Assembly: GCA_001683735.1 (NCBI GenBank) | Contig: LUGG01000003.1 | Location: 1,178,001-1,242,000 of the forward strand | From: Grifola frondosa | Lineage: Eukaryota; Basidiomycota; Agaricomycetes; Polyporales; Grifolaceae | Direction of reading: 5' to 3' | Length of the DNA: 64,000 bases | Part shown: positions 49,740-60,784 of the stretch, piece after piece | How positions within the stretch are numbered: the first letter of the stretch is position 1 | How the letters are laid out: each line of letters starts with the position of its first letter | Notes under the pieces: generated by a model | The model's database searches: none | The model's input: the letters and a program-made list of their open reading frames with translations, nothing else | Told to the model about the DNA's origin: nothing | Translations under genes and position numbers: made by a program

Positions 49740-51549
49740 TCACCTAAACGATCTGCCTCCCCTTCTGCCGCACCACCATCTGCCGAATCCCACCGACACC
49801 GCCGCCGCGCCAAGCATCTCCACCTACACCCACACACGTCAACGCATGAACTGGGAGACGGGAAAGGGACGTACGCCGCAGAAGATGATGAGGTGGGACC
49901 AGCGGAACCCGGGGTTGAGCAGCGCGCCTGCGATGGGGTTCCCGATGAGGAGCCCGAAGGACGTGATGAAGAACCCGACGCCGATGCGGATCCTGCGCGC
50001 GCCGTTAGTCAATCAGGGTTCAGCGCACGAAGAGGTACGCGTACCCTACGTCCGAGAGGTCGTTCGAGAGCGACGCTAGCGCGGCGGGAACAAGGACGCA
50101 TCTATCCCACCCAGGGCAGTTAGCACGTGAACATGATAGGTACGGGGGGGGGGGGGGGACGCACATCCGCCGGAGACGAAGCCGTACAGGATCGTGAACA
50201 AAATCACCCAGCGGTGTTCGTCGCGCCGAACATGACGAACACGAGCCCCGCGCTCGTGACCGCGACGCAGCACACCACGTTGTACGGCCCCGCGTGGTCC
50301 GCGATGAAGTTGAGTACGATGCGGCCGAAGAACGAGGAGGCGTTCATGATCGCGAGCTACATATACCGCAGAGTCAGAGAGTCACCATAAGGCGGGTGCG
50401 GAGAGGACTCACGGAGTAGAAGGCGAGGTTGGGGGAGAGGTCGTGTGTGCTGACGAAGAGCTGGATGTAGAAATCTAGTAGGTGGTTAGTAAGAGCGCGC
50501 TCGGACGTCGGGGTACTGACATGGGATGTATAGACCGAGTACGGCTAGGAATCCGCTATGGCGTATCGGTTCGGTCAAATCACGCTTCACTCACGGGACC
50601 AGAATGGAGCGACGCACCCTACAGTCGCAATCCAGTATGTCCCGTCGTTGAGAACTTGCTTGATGCTTTTCTTGGGGCCTCTAGCAGCCGCTTGGCCCTT
50701 GATGTGCGTGGTGCGCGTCGACATGGAGAAATTCGCTATGATAAGAAGGCCGAGGGTGAGGAACGCCGCAGCCCGAACGCCCCATGCGAAGCCGACGCGG
50801 CCATTGATCAGTTTGTTGAGCATGATGGGATATATGACCCGCCACAAGAGCTGCCTGGGCGCAATGGTCAGAGCAGCAGATGTGGGTGCTAGTTGCGAAC
50901 CTGCGTTAAGGATACCCATCGCTAATGACCGGCGTTTTTTCCAGTGGTGTGCTTGGACTGTGAGTGCGGGGACGTAGATGAAGCCGGCACCGAGGCCGAA
51001 GCCGATTCCTTGGGAGAGGATGATCTGGTAGTATTTGGTGGTGTCGGCGAGGGAGAGCATGAACAGCCTGTCAACAAAATATTTTAATGTAGAATACGTT
51101 ATGAGAATACGAGACGGATGCATACGAGAAAACGAGTAGAAGCGTGCCAAATATTTGCATGTGGTGGAAGTATCCCGCATCGAAGAGCTTTCCAGTAGGC
51201 AAACCCATTGCAAATATGAGACAGAGCTGGACGGAACCGATCCAGCTGATGTTCGACGCCGACGATGTTCCCTCGATGGTGTATAGCGCTTGGTACACGC
51301 CGAAGGAGCTCGCCGCGCCGAACGTGCAGAAGCCCGCGATCCAGCTGGAAAGTTGGCGCATATTAGTGTGGGTAGAATGGAGGACGAGTAAATGGGATAG
51401 CGAGTCCACCCGCCGAGTACGGTCAACCAAGCCTGTAGTCCTCCGTCCATGGGTGGCTGATCGTCCAAGGCGACTTCGTCGTTAGTGGCCGAGTCAGTGG
51501 TGGCCGTGCCCAGCTCATGGTCTTTTGCGTCAGAGGTGGGCCACTTCAT
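49740..51549 (-). CDS. Monocarboxylate-transporter-like MFS permease (copy B)
   Basis: Paralogue of the gene at 28203. It starts MKWPTSDAKDHELGTATTD with QPPMDGGLQAWLTVLGG, then WIAGFCTFGAASSFGVYQAL, SNISWIGSVQLCLIFAMGLP, LFMLSLADTTKYYQIILSQG, GFGLGAGFIYVPALTVQAHH, YPIMLNKLINGRVGFAWGVR, DLSPNLAFYS, SSFFGRIVLNFIADHAGPY and IGVGFFITSFGLLIGNPIAG. The last exon VEMLGAAAVSVGFGRWW ends with stop at 49740. After NAGSSCGG (about 50850) the frame slips by one; copy A has a G more in the equivalent GGTGG(T) stretch, so a one-base loss in a G run explains it. One intron contains 15 consecutive C on the coding strand (50144-50158). The codons are noticeably more CG-rich than in copy A. Confidence 0.8.
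50144..50158. repeat. G15 homopolymer inside an intron
   Basis: Fifteen consecutive G on the plus strand, lying in an intron of the minus-strand transporter gene just after its GT donor. The length is likely to be uncertain in any assembly. Confidence 0.9.
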
Positions 51550-52270
51550 TGTGGCTCCGACTCGACTGGTATCCTGCAGATGAAGGTAGAAAGGAGGAGA
51601 AGGAATTCAGAACGAAGGCGAAGAACAGCGAGAGGAAGGTGCACGGATTCACGTGCCCATTTGGCAGCTCGAGGGAGTCCCTGTGTGAACGGCGTCGATT
51701 GTGGCGTTGGGTTCGATCTCTCCGATCGGAGCTAGCTCATCGTCCGGATGCAGATTTGAATTTGATCGCATGTTCTTTTTGGATCTCTCGGTGATCTGTC
51801 GGCGTCCGGGACTGAAAGCAACATGTATTGCGCTCAGGGAGAAAGAAGCTTCAAGATAAGAGAATTGCCGATGCGACGGGGCCATTCCGTAAGCCGCAAC
51901 GTTGGGAATTGAAATTCGATAGAAATCAGAAAGACATGCTGAACAGGGCACACAGCACCCTGTTGGTTGTTGCACACTGAACGCTAGCGTGGGCAAGGGA
52001 TAAGCGCTGTGAGTAGTAGCGGCAATATCTTAGAACGCCGGAGCCAGCACTGACTGTCGGCAAACACAAAGTCAAGTTGATCCGGTAAGCTCTCTCTGCT
52101 CAATCACATTCGCCTTTGAGGCGTCCTCACCCCCAGACACTGCTCTTTCCTTCCATTCAATATCGCTGCATATTCACGGCCATCGTTTGTAAGCGGCGAT
52201 AGTATCCGCAGCGACGCGCTTTCCAAGTCTCATCCCGTCCTCTCGCTCGACTACTTACTTGTGCTTCACC
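51550..52270. other. Divergent promoter region
   Basis: The gap between the start of the minus-strand transporter and the plus-strand thioesterase. No gene recognised. A C/T-rich stretch (CTCTTTCCTTCCATTC near 52143) lies about 130 bases before the thioesterase start. Confidence 0.4.
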
Positions 52271-53489
52271 ATGGCCCCGCTCTCCAAAGCTCTCGCTGTC
52301 GTCGCTGACCCCTCATGCTCTACATCTGGCAAGGACGGCGTCTCCGTGTACAGCGCCGCCATCGATCCCGAATGGGTGATCCTGCAGTGCGTCGCTTATT
52401 TCACTTCGCATACCGCACGCGCTCACGTCCCCACTACACAGGGCACCACAAGGAGGTGAGCAACCCAAACATATCATATCCTCGTTATCTCAAACTCATA
52501 ACACGCTGATCTTCGCGCAGGATACAGCGTCGGCATCATCCTCGAAGCAGCCATCCAGCACCAGTCCGGCTCGAAGCACCCCGACCCTATCCACCTCACC
52601 GTGCACTTCCTCCGCATCCCGCGGCTCGCAACGCTCCATGTCCACGTCCGCGTGCTCAAAATCGGCAGGGACTTTACCAACCTCCTCGCCGACCTCGTCC
52701 AGAACGTAAGTGTCTCTCTACTCCGCCTTACTTACGCTCTGCATGCATCTCACATCACCTCACCTCGCAGGACACGGTGATGATCACGACGCACATGATG
52801 TTCGGCGTGCTCGTCCCGCCCCCCTCCACACCGCACGTCCTCACCCTCGCACCCCCGCATCCAAAGGCCCGCCGCACGCCCATGCAGACGCACCCCTCCA
52901 AGTGCACGTGGGTCCCCGACACGCGCTTCTGGGGCACGAGCAAGCACATCCGCGACGCGCACGACCCCGTGTACGTCGCGCGGAGCAAGTCCGATGCGGA
53001 GGGCATGCAGTGGGGCACATATTTTATGCTCCCGACGGAGCGGGGCCCCCTGCGCCCGTCGATGATCCCGTGCCTTGCGGACTCGGCGATGGGGCTCGTC
53101 GAGAGCATGGGCGTGTCCGTTGAGGAGGTCCGTAAATGGTGCGTTTCCCCCACGCTCTTAATGCGGGTGGCTGATGCGGCGGTTTGCGCAGGTGGTATGC
53201 GACGACGACGCTGACGATGGAATTCAAGTTCCCGATCCCGCCCGCGTCGAGCGCGGACCACTCGCCGCGCACCGTCGCGCTGTTCTCGACGGGCGCGTTC
53301 GCGAACGACCCGCAGGCGCGGCATGATACGCGCGTGGAGGTGTGGACGGCGCCGTCGGATATTGGAGAGGGCGAGGAGCGTGCGGGGTGGAGGGAGACGC
53401 AGAGGTGTCTTGCGGTGATGAATACGGTGATGGTGGTCGTGCCCGCTGCGGTGAACATTAATGCCGGTGCAAAGGGCGGGAAGCTGTGA
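52271..53489 (+). CDS. Acyl-CoA thioesterase-like double hot-dog protein
   Basis: TesB-like thioesterase-superfamily protein, expected to hydrolyse acyl-CoA. It starts MAPLSKALAVVADPSCS. Exon 1 ends IDPEWVIL. A 14-base exon (52442-52455) encodes APQG and joins to GYSVGIILEAAIQHQSGSKH, giving the family signature P-x-G-G-Y-x-x-x-L-x-x-A. Then DPIHLTVHFLRIPRLATLHV, GRDFTNLLADLVQN, DTVMITTHMMFGVL, the second-domain part with PDTRFWGTSKH, ADSAMGLVESMGV, and a final exon with YATTTLTMEFKFPIPP and AVMNTVMVVVPAAVN; stop at 53487-53489. Introns are GT-AG and joined exons keep frame. No lesion seen. It lies 500 bases from the end of the retrotransposon. Hot-dog thioesterases lack a simple diagnostic catalytic motif, so the chemistry is inferred from the family. 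Confidence 0.82.
52442..52455 (+). other. 14-base microexon of the thioesterase-like gene
   Basis: GGCACCACAAGGAG is flanked by an AG acceptor (CTACACAG) and a GTGAGC donor. Including it converts L|Q into LQAPQGGYSVG in frame and restores the family's G-G-Y motif. Omitting it shifts the frame. Confidence 0.75.
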
Positions 53490-53993
53490 ACGTGGGTTGG
53501 GCGGGTTGGGCATGTATTTTGGGCTGCGATCTGCTTCCTGCATGTTGTTGTATTTTTAGAATGTGCTTGAGCTACGAGAATATTGGTCTTTGGTGAGTGG
53601 GATCCTCTACAAATAGGAAATCATGAGGAAGTGTACGCGAATGTCTTTGTGAGGAGGATATGCAGTGCGAAACGGCTGTCGCAGACGTCGACGGAGCTGT
53701 CCTGTCAATTCGGTGGCAGAACGTATTAGCAAGAAGCATTCCAAACCAAAATTAGGTAACTACAATCACACTTGATATACAATTAACGCAATATACATTT
53801 TAGTAGCTTCTAATCTCGCGCGCTCAGGATGGCCTGACGCGGGGCGCAAGGTGTAGCCGGGCCCGGCACAGTCGGACGGCTTTTGCGCGTCGCGGCTGGC
53901 CGCAAAAAGAGACATTTCGACGGGCACGCTATAGGGCTAATGGATTGAGGTGGAGTGAGAGTGAAGATGGTAGAGGGAGAAATGGTGGAGGCA
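53490..53993. other. Thioesterase 3' flank and retrotransposon terminal region
   Basis: No gene. The left limit of the retrotransposon is somewhere in this interval, perhaps near 53800 where composition becomes CG-rich, but I could not identify its terminal repeats. Confidence 0.4.
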
Positions 53994-54989
53994 CTAAGGA
54001 GGGTGCAGCGCAGCGAAGAGGAATGTGTTGAGTAAGACGGGGTGCTTGCGGATGTAGGCATTCCAGGAGTCGGAGGACCAGCGCCCGAGTGCTTGGATTG
54101 TTGCGGGAGGTGTGCCGGATTCCGCGAGCGCAGTGGCGCCGCCAGCACGGAGGGAGTGACCCGCGAGATGAGTGGTGGTTGGGAAGAAAGTGCCGAGTTT
54201 GGTGAGGAACCAAGCTCGGGTGGGTACAGCGCCTGAGGCACGCAGCCATAGCTCGGGGCGAAGCGCGAAAGCGCGGTCGCGCATGAGGAGATAGCGGGCG
54301 AAGGAGGTGTGTGGGTTGGGGGACGCAGCAGTGCTGCGGATAATCACTCGGTTCCCTTCGAAGAACGGGTCGGCTTTGTGGTGCGGGAGGAGGAATTGGT
54401 ATTGCGACGCATCGCACTGCACGGTGTGACGCAAGGTGAGCTTCTTGAACTGACGGAGGTCGACTTGATCCGGCCAGACGAGCTCGCCGAGGCGCATGAG
54501 CGCGTGAAAACCAGTTAAGATTATGGCGAGGAAGAGAGCGTCGTCGAGCAGGTCAGAGGGGTGTAGGGCAGCATAGATGAGTCGAAGATGCTCGGTAGTG
54601 AGCGGTAGCTTGCGCTGAATGGGCTTGCTGCGCATGCGCTTGCAACCCTTAAGGCATCGAGTCACGAGGCGCGAAGTACGGATTTGCCGGACATTGGGGT
54701 AGAACTCCTCGAGTTCGGAGCAGATTCCTGAGAGGTAGGCTTCGACGGAGCGCGGCTCAATGTGTGCGCACATGAATACTACGTAGAAACTTAATGTGTC
54801 TTCTGTGGGTAGGACGGGACGGTCGTGGAGGGAGCAGAAGTTGAGGTACGAGTTGAGAGCTGACGAGTAGGTCGCTTTGGTGGACCGGTCAAGAGCGTTG
54901 CCGAGCGCGAGTGCCCGCTCATGGACTAATCGCTCAAGCGGCCAGGGCACACGCGCCGGTTGGCGCGAGCGCCTGAGAGGTGGAGTCAT
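53994..54989 (-). CDS. Tyrosine recombinase of the retrotransposon
   Basis: An uninterrupted 331-residue integrase of the phage lambda/tyrosine recombinase type, which would insert the circular cDNA of the element. The catalytic residues are visible: R166 in FHALMRLGEL, H278-x-x-R281 in AGHSLRAGGATAL, W304 in LGRWSSDSW at the H/W position, and the nucleophile Y312 in NAYIRKHP. The N-terminal part (RSTKATYSSALNSYLNF) is the SAM-like core-binding domain. It starts at 54989, overlapping the last codons of the RNase H frame (stop at 54934), which suggests coupled expression from one transcript. No lesion seen. Confidence 0.92.
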   Translation of the reverse strand: MTPPLRRSRQPARVPWPLERLVHERALALGNALDRSTKATYSSALNSYLNFCSLHDRPVLPTEDTLSFYVVFMCAHIEPRSVEAYLSGICSELEEFYPNVRQIRTSRLVTRCLKGCKRMRSKPIQRKLPLTTEHLRLIYAALHPSDLLDDALFLAIILTGFHALMRLGELVWPDQVDLRQFKKLTLRHTVQCDASQYQFLLPHHKADPFFEGNRVIIRSTAASPNPHTSFARYLLMRDRAFALRPELWLRASGAVPTRAWFLTKLGTFFPTTTHLAGHSLRAGGATALAESGTPPATIQALGRWSSDSWNAYIRKHPVLLNTFLFAALHPP

Positions 54990-55139
54990 TGTCGGAGACC
55001 CCCAGCGGAGATTGTGGGGGTATAAATGGGAAAATTTGCAGACCTGGTGCTAGCGTTTGAGCCTTGTTTATCCAACCGCGAGAGAGGGCATCGGCGACGA
55101 CGTTGTCTGCGCCAGGGACATGATCGACGCGAAGCTGTA
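54934..55139 (-). pseudogene. C-terminal piece of the split RNase H domain
   Basis: It reads QLRVDHVPGADNVVADALSR from 55137, with the terminal H/D-containing motif (HVPGADNxxADALSR) of retroelement RNase H, and runs to a stop at 54934. Its N-terminal continuation is 60799-62514 on the far side of the inserted DNA transposon. The frame joins exactly across the TA target duplication. The upstream ATG in the same frame lies inside the inserted transposon and is not the real start. Confidence 0.85.
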
Positions 55140-55153
55140 CATCAGGAAAAACC
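55140..55153. repeat. Left terminal inverted repeat of the Plavaka element
   Basis: CATCAGGAAAAACC, preceded by the target-site copy TA. It continues with an imperfect match to the other end (GACAATGC versus CAAATGC). Confidence 0.92.
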
Positions 55154-55258
55154 GACAATGCTCCGGAGCAATACCTAGGTTCGCGAGCAGCCCTAGCTCG
55201 GTCGACAAGTCCCCTGTTCCCGAGGCAACATTGTCTGGCACTTATTCTCCATAGTACT

Positions 55259-55360
55259 CGATAGTTCTCGATAGTTTGAGTCCTTGTCTCTATAGTACTC
55301 CCGTTGGCTCAGATATTATTTTTTAGCCAGATATTGTCGGAGTTGTCGAGTCTCGATAGC
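55259..55360. repeat. Left subterminal repeats of the Plavaka element
   Basis: The word CGATAG(T/C) occurs at 55259, 55269 and 55354 in direct orientation. Related words in inverted orientation lie in the right subterminal region. In CACTA-like transposons such arrays are transposase-binding sites; that role here is inferred. Confidence 0.55.
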
Positions 55361-55428
55361 ACTCACTAGCACTAGAGAAATACCAAGAAATCATATATTT
55401 TATTGCTACGGTCCTAGCGAAGGAAGTT

Positions 55429-57339
55429 CTACGCGTCAATGTGCTCGTCGTCGTTATCGTCCTCATTCTCGCTATCGGTAAGCCCTGTCCTGCCCTGTAG
55501 CTCCAGCTTCGCCGAATTCATGGCGTTCACAGAAACACGTCCATTGAAGGCATTCTCGGCCACCGCGCCAGCAATCCGACTGAAAACAATGATGTCAGCA
55601 AGTATTCCGCACGAAAATGCTGGCTTACCGAGCGCGATCGTGCCATTTCTTCCGAATGTTCTGCACTACCTCGGGTGCAGACCTTTCCCATTCCATGAGG
55701 TCTTGAAGGTAATTTTGATAGTTTGCCTTGTGGTCCGATTCGCGAAACTGAGCTTGAACATATTTCCCGCTAGCCCATTCATCCAGGTTGGCGGATATCT
55801 AATACCCAACTAGTAAGATGTATATACTTAAATCATAACAAATGAACTTACCACCGTGAAGATGAACGCAATTGTCACTAGTGGAATTGGATCGAAGTAC
55901 TTTTGGTACTCGACGCCAAGCGCTCTCGTGTTCTTGAAGAAGGCCTTCTGTATCAGGTCTGATACATGCTTGTGTTGCGCGAAGCCAGAACGTGCACCCT
56001 TAGCAGCATCGTACGTCTAACACTCGGTTAATATAGTTGATACGATTGTAATAGAAATCCAAACTCACCTTGTAATGGAAAGCTGAGTCATCCGTGAGAT
56101 TCTGGTAGCGTCGAACGTTCTTGCGCTCCGTGCCTTTTGTTTCACTGCCGAGGACAAAGCCATACGCTTGCTGTGTCAACGGGCGAGCCAAATCCACAAC
56201 ATCCCCTCGCGCGTTCGACTTTCGAGCCTTGATCTATAGCAAGCAAATTATTTGAGTGTTGCGCGCAGTGTTAGAATACAACGAACTTACAATAGTAGTC
56301 ATCCGATCCGACAACACGTAGTGTTGTCCATCTTCCCGCGTCACCATCGCCCAGATATTCTGCGCCCACTGCTCCTGCTCTTGTGCACTCGGAAAAGGAT
56401 TAATTGTGTAGATGTAGCATTCAAATATTCTAATGGCATCGAGAAGGAGCACCTTGACGTCGTCAACATAATCAAAGGCCTTTGCACGTCCGCTAGGTGG
56501 TTGGTTGGAGCGAAAAGGTGCGACCTTGAGCGTTGTCATGCTCAAGGAACGAGAAGGCGGGAGAGAGGAATTTTCAAGGATGATGTCGCTGCGATGATCT
56601 GTAAGTGGTGAACTCTCTCTTGAAGATGTCTCGCCGAGAGGAACAGAGCAACGGATTGAAGGCGTCTCGCCAGGGGGGCTGTGGAGTCCATGGTGAGGTT
56701 GCGTCGAGCTTGAAGATTGTCATGTGGAGTGGGTGACGAGAATTCTTGTTGGTCACCTTGCCTTTTCAATGGAAGGTGGTGCGCAGAATTTGAATTTTGA
56801 GCTTGTCGCCCGGCAGTAGCTGGAGTGATCGGAATACCTCTCCGTATCTAAATAGGATTAGAGGCTGAGAGGAGGCTGTACAATATAATAAATGAATGCA
56901 CTTACAGATGAATGAAGATTAGCCAGCGGCTGAGGTTCATCTTCTTCCTCGCTTTCTACCGGTAGCTGGTCAAAGTCATCCTCCGTGTGTCGGGGTGAAG
57001 CAGTTGACATGATCGCGATTCATTTCTTGTACTTGTTTAGCTGCTTGTGAAGTTGTTCAATCTCGATATCTTTGTGGTCGTCCTTCTCTTGGTCTGCCGC
57101 AGTGACAGTTTAAATTAGAAGCGACCACCTTAAAAATTATACCACGTACTATTTTGAAGTTGCTTTGTTGACGGAGTACGCACAGTCCGCGTTCGTTCCT
57201 CGAAAATTGTATTGCCCGCAAGATCGTCGCCAGAAGCACGCTTTTTCTTCGGTTTTGGCGCCAGAGCTTGCTGATTGTCAAACTCGCCCGTACCATCTTC
57301 TGCGTGCCCTGCCGGTTGAGTGCGTCGTTTCGCCGGCAT
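55429..57339 (-). CDS. DUF6532-domain protein carried by the Plavaka element
   Basis: It starts MPAKRRTQPAGHAEDGTGEF with a basic stretch APKPKKKRAS, possibly a nuclear signal. An exon with DIEIEQLHKQLNKYK (short coiled-coil-like) follows, then a polar segment STASPRHTEDDFDQLPVES. The DUF6532 region runs KVLLLDAIRIFECYIYTINP, WAQNIWAMVTREDGQHYVLS, RGDVVDLARPLTQQAYGFVL, NLTDDSAFHYK, HKHVSDLIQKAFFKNTRALG and FDPIPLVTIAFIFT. An acidic tail SENEDDNDDEHIDA precedes the stop at 55429. Family knowledge: DUF6532 proteins are abundant in Agaricomycetes and often linked to transposons; function unknown. Lesions: a TGA after LNKYKK near 57030 and frame changes near 56640 and 55670, so this copy may be non-functional unless these are missed introns or indels. 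A start at 57010 (MSTASPRH) is an alternative. Confidence 0.7.
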
Positions 57340-57520
57340 GGTGAATACAAGAGAGAAATGAAATCGGAGGCAATAGCAGCTGGCAGCGTGAAAAAAATCC
57401 AAATGTTAGCGTTGACACCGGGCAACGATCGTATAGAAGCAGCGTTACGCACGGGCCACCTTCAAGGACTCTGCTGGGATAATGCAACGAGCTCTTGATA
57501 TCCCAAAGACCATCTGAATT
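57340..57520. promoter_or_regulatory. Divergent promoter of the Plavaka gene pair
   Basis: A 181-base gap between the two divergent starts (57339 minus, 57521 plus). It should contain both promoters. No clear TATA box was identified. Confidence 0.5.
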
Positions 57521-60500
57521 ATGCCAAACCATCAGTGTCAATTCTGTCTACAAACGCTACCCACTTTACAAGGGCTTCAATCTCACCTGACTCAAAAACA
57601 GTCTTGTCGTGATGCGCTTCGCGAGCTTGTCCGCCAAAAGCGTAGGATTTCCACTGCAGACGCAGCATTGCCAGATATCAACATTGAAGAAAATTTCGAA
57701 TTACATACCAATCCTCATCCTCACTTGCATCCTCCAGCATCCTCCGCATCCAAAGATGCATCCCACCGTGTCCGTGTTGAAGAAGTTGAAGACGAAGAAG
57801 CGGGAGGTCTGCCGAAGAAACCGTGGGTCAGAGACTTTCCGACTGAGGCCGCAAGTATTCTTGATCACAGGAGAACGTCGTTCGAAACCATACGAGAGCA
57901 AAAGGATGAAGCAGGCGATACGAGCTGGGCACCGTTCACATGCAAAGAGGAGTGGGAACTAGCGAAATGGTTGATGAGCACTGGACTTAGCCAGAATGCA
58001 GTTGAAGATTATCTCACCTTGCCAATCGTACGTCTGTCCGACATTCGAACTAAATAACATCATTATCTAATCTCAGAGCTTCTAGACGCAGAATCGCACA
58101 AAACTTAGCTTTCATAATAAACGCGCATTCTTCCAGAAAATCGACGCGCTCCCTCGGGGCCCTAGCTGGACATGCGAGCCATTTGAAGTCACTGGCGACC
58201 TCACAGATGACAAGGGACAGACACGGGTGGAAGAAGTCGAGTTGTGGAAGCGAGATCCGGTGGAATGCGTTCGGGAGCTGATGGGTAATCCGGTGTTCAA
58301 GGATCTTGTCCGGTATGCACCGGAGAGGCTGTATAGTGACAGTGAAGGGAGAGAGAGGATCTATGATGAGATGTGGACAGCGGATTGGTGGTGGGATACA
58401 CAGGTGAGCGACATGGACGTTATAAATGTGTGACGAGTAAAACTTACCATTAGCAAACTAGAGCTGTCTTGCGGAGGGTGCTACAATCGCGCCTGTCATT
58501 TTGTCTTCGGATAAAACCCAATTATCGCGGTTCAGCGGCGATAAGCAGGCTTGGCCCGTCTATCTAAGTATAGGAAATGTTGCCAAATCAACACGACGAC
58601 AGCCCAGCAAGCATGCAACAGTCCTCGTTGGGTACATACCGGTCACCAAACTTGAATGTTTTTCTTCTTCACGGCGTTCATTGGAGGGGTACCGACTATT
58701 CCACTCTTGTATGCAGTCCATCCTTGAGCCGCTAATTCAAGCTGGGCGCGACGGCGTGGAGATGATATGTGCGGATGGCTGCGTTCGACGTGTTCATCCA
58801 ATCTTGGCTGCGTACATTGCCGACCCTGAACAATGTCTGGTGACTGGGTGTCAGGAGAATTGTTGCCCCAAATGCGCTGCTCACCCAACGAAGCTCGGCG
58901 ATCCGATCTACTCGACCATGAAGGAGCCGGAGGAGGTGCTTCGTATCATAGCGGAGGCTGCGCGTGGAGAACGCCCTGCTGAATTTAAACAGTATGGCCT
59001 GCGTCTCATTCAGCCCTTTTGGAGCGACTTACCTCACTGCAACATCTTCGCATGCATCACACCCGATCTCCTCCACCAGCTTCACAAGGGCGTTTTTAAG
59101 GACCATACTGTTTCTTGGGCCACGGAGTGCATTGATGGAGGTGCGAAGGAGATTGATTATTGCTTCAAAGCCATGCCTACTCATCCGACCTTGCGCCATT
59201 TCAAGAAGGGCATCTCACTCGTGACGCAGTGGACTGGAACAGAATACAAGAACATGGAAAAAGTATTTTTGGGAGTGCTCACCGGTGCCTCGGATCCTGC
59301 TGTTCTCCGAGTGGTTCGCGCTGTCCTAGATTTCATCTACTTCGCGCATTTTGAGGCGCATTCCGACAACTCGCTATCTCGCCTGAATGACGCATGGACA
59401 GATTTCCATGCTAATAAGCATGTCTTTGTTGATTGCGGGGTCCGGGAACATTTCAACATACCTAAGTTCCACTCCACATGTCACTACGAATCATCCATCC
59501 GCCGCCTTGGGTCCGCGGATGGCTATAATACCGAAGGTTCGGAACGCCTTCATATCGACTACGCCAAGCAAGCGTATGCATCTTCCAATAAAAGACACTA
59601 CGTTCAGCAAATGACGACTTGGCTTACGCGTCAAGAAGCCGTTCAGCGATTTAGTGCATACCTTCAGTGGGTGGAATCTCTTGCGTCACACGTGGCGAGT
59701 TCAAATGCTCCTGGCGGCGATAGTGTGGACGAGGAGGAGGACATGGATAGTGGCGATGTGGACAACACCGATTGGCACCTTGATCCACAGCCCACAGCCG
59801 CAGCATACTCTGTCGCCAAAGAGCCTGGCCTTCCAAATACCCCGGTTCACTCATTGCAAGACAACTTCGGATGCATTGATTTTGTGCGCGCTCTCGAACA
59901 CTTTCTTCGTCACTCATCCGGAACTCAAGCACTACCTCCTGCGGCTCAAAACATCACTTCCACTACTCGATTTAATGTCTACAAGCGTATGACTGTCCAT
60001 CTCCCCTCTCTTCGTCAAGTGTCTTCAGTTCCAACTAAAGACACAATTCGTGCAATGCCTAAGCAAGCAACATCCGGTCTTCGCAAAGCTGTTCCGGCTC
60101 ATTTCGACACAGTATTGGCATGGGAGCAATCGGGGGATGACCGGCAGCATCCACTAGATGGTAAGTCTTTCATCTTTCTTATTTCTTGCGCTCATATTAC
60201 TCACATCTTGTCATGCAGGGTTGTGCGTCGCTCGCGTGCGAGCCATCTTTCGAGTCCCAGATTCCTACGGTGCATGCACGGAACATCCTCTCGCATACGT
60301 GGAGTGGTTCACGCCGTTTCGAACACCAGTTTCCGACATCGGCATGTATAAAGTGAGTCACTCATTCAGAAACCATCGACGGCGCGCCTCAATCATTCCG
60401 GTCACACAAATCGAGCGCAGCTGTCACCTGTTACCGGTGTGGGGCAAGAAGATGGACCGTTCGTGGACCTCGGAAAATGTTTTGGATGAGTGTAAGCATT

Positions 60501-60559
60501 TCTACGTCAATCCGTACTTACGACATGAGGACTTTGTACTTTTCCGAGTAGTAGCTTAA
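57521..60559 (+). CDS. Plavaka transposase
   Basis: DDE-type transposase of the Plavaka family. Exon 1 starts MPNHQCQFCLQTLPTLQGLQ, a C2H2-like zinc finger (C-x2-C ... H), and contains DTSWAPFTCKEEWELAKWLM. Exon 2 carries DPVECVRELMGNPVFKDLVR and YDEMWTADWWWDTQ. The long third exon has APVILSSDKTQLSRFSGDKQ, AWPVYLSIGNVAK, SLEGYRLFHSCMQSILEPL, MICADGCVRRVHPILAAYIA with a CPKC pair after it, CITPDLLHQLHKGVFKDHTV, MEKVFLGVLTGASDPAVLR and NTEGSERLHIDYAKQAY. A last exon after 60200 ends with stop at 60557-60559. One base (a C of a CC pair in the expected LPEGA codons) is missing near 58477 at the start of exon 3; otherwise 616 codons are open. The catalytic D residues probably include those in SSDK and CADG, by analogy with the family. 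Confidence 0.88.
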
Positions 60560-60681
60560 TGTCTAACATTGCTGTAATTAGTTTCATTGTGCTAGAGTGT
60601 CTAGAATGTAGAACTAATTGACTAGAAAGCCTAAGGACAACTCGACTGAGGCTCCAGTGGTCTACCTTGAGACATGCCAGG

Positions 60682-60746
60682 GCTATCTATCCTAAAAAGT
60701 GCTAGGGAGCTTAGCTACATTGCTATTGACGCTATCTACGCTATCT
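60682..60746. repeat. Right subterminal repeats of the Plavaka element
   Basis: The words GCTATCT (60682, 60731, 60740) and GCTATTG (60722) lie near the right end, in the orientation opposite to the CGATAG words of the left end. They are candidate transposase-binding sites. Confidence 0.55.
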
Positions 60747-60784
60747 ACACTCGAGAGTCTTTGGTGAGAACTATCTTGCATTTG

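Noticed and set aside
52755..53543. 262-codon minus-strand open frame
   Set aside because: It is antisense to the thioesterase exons, arginine/histidine-rich as expected of a shadow in CG-rich DNA.
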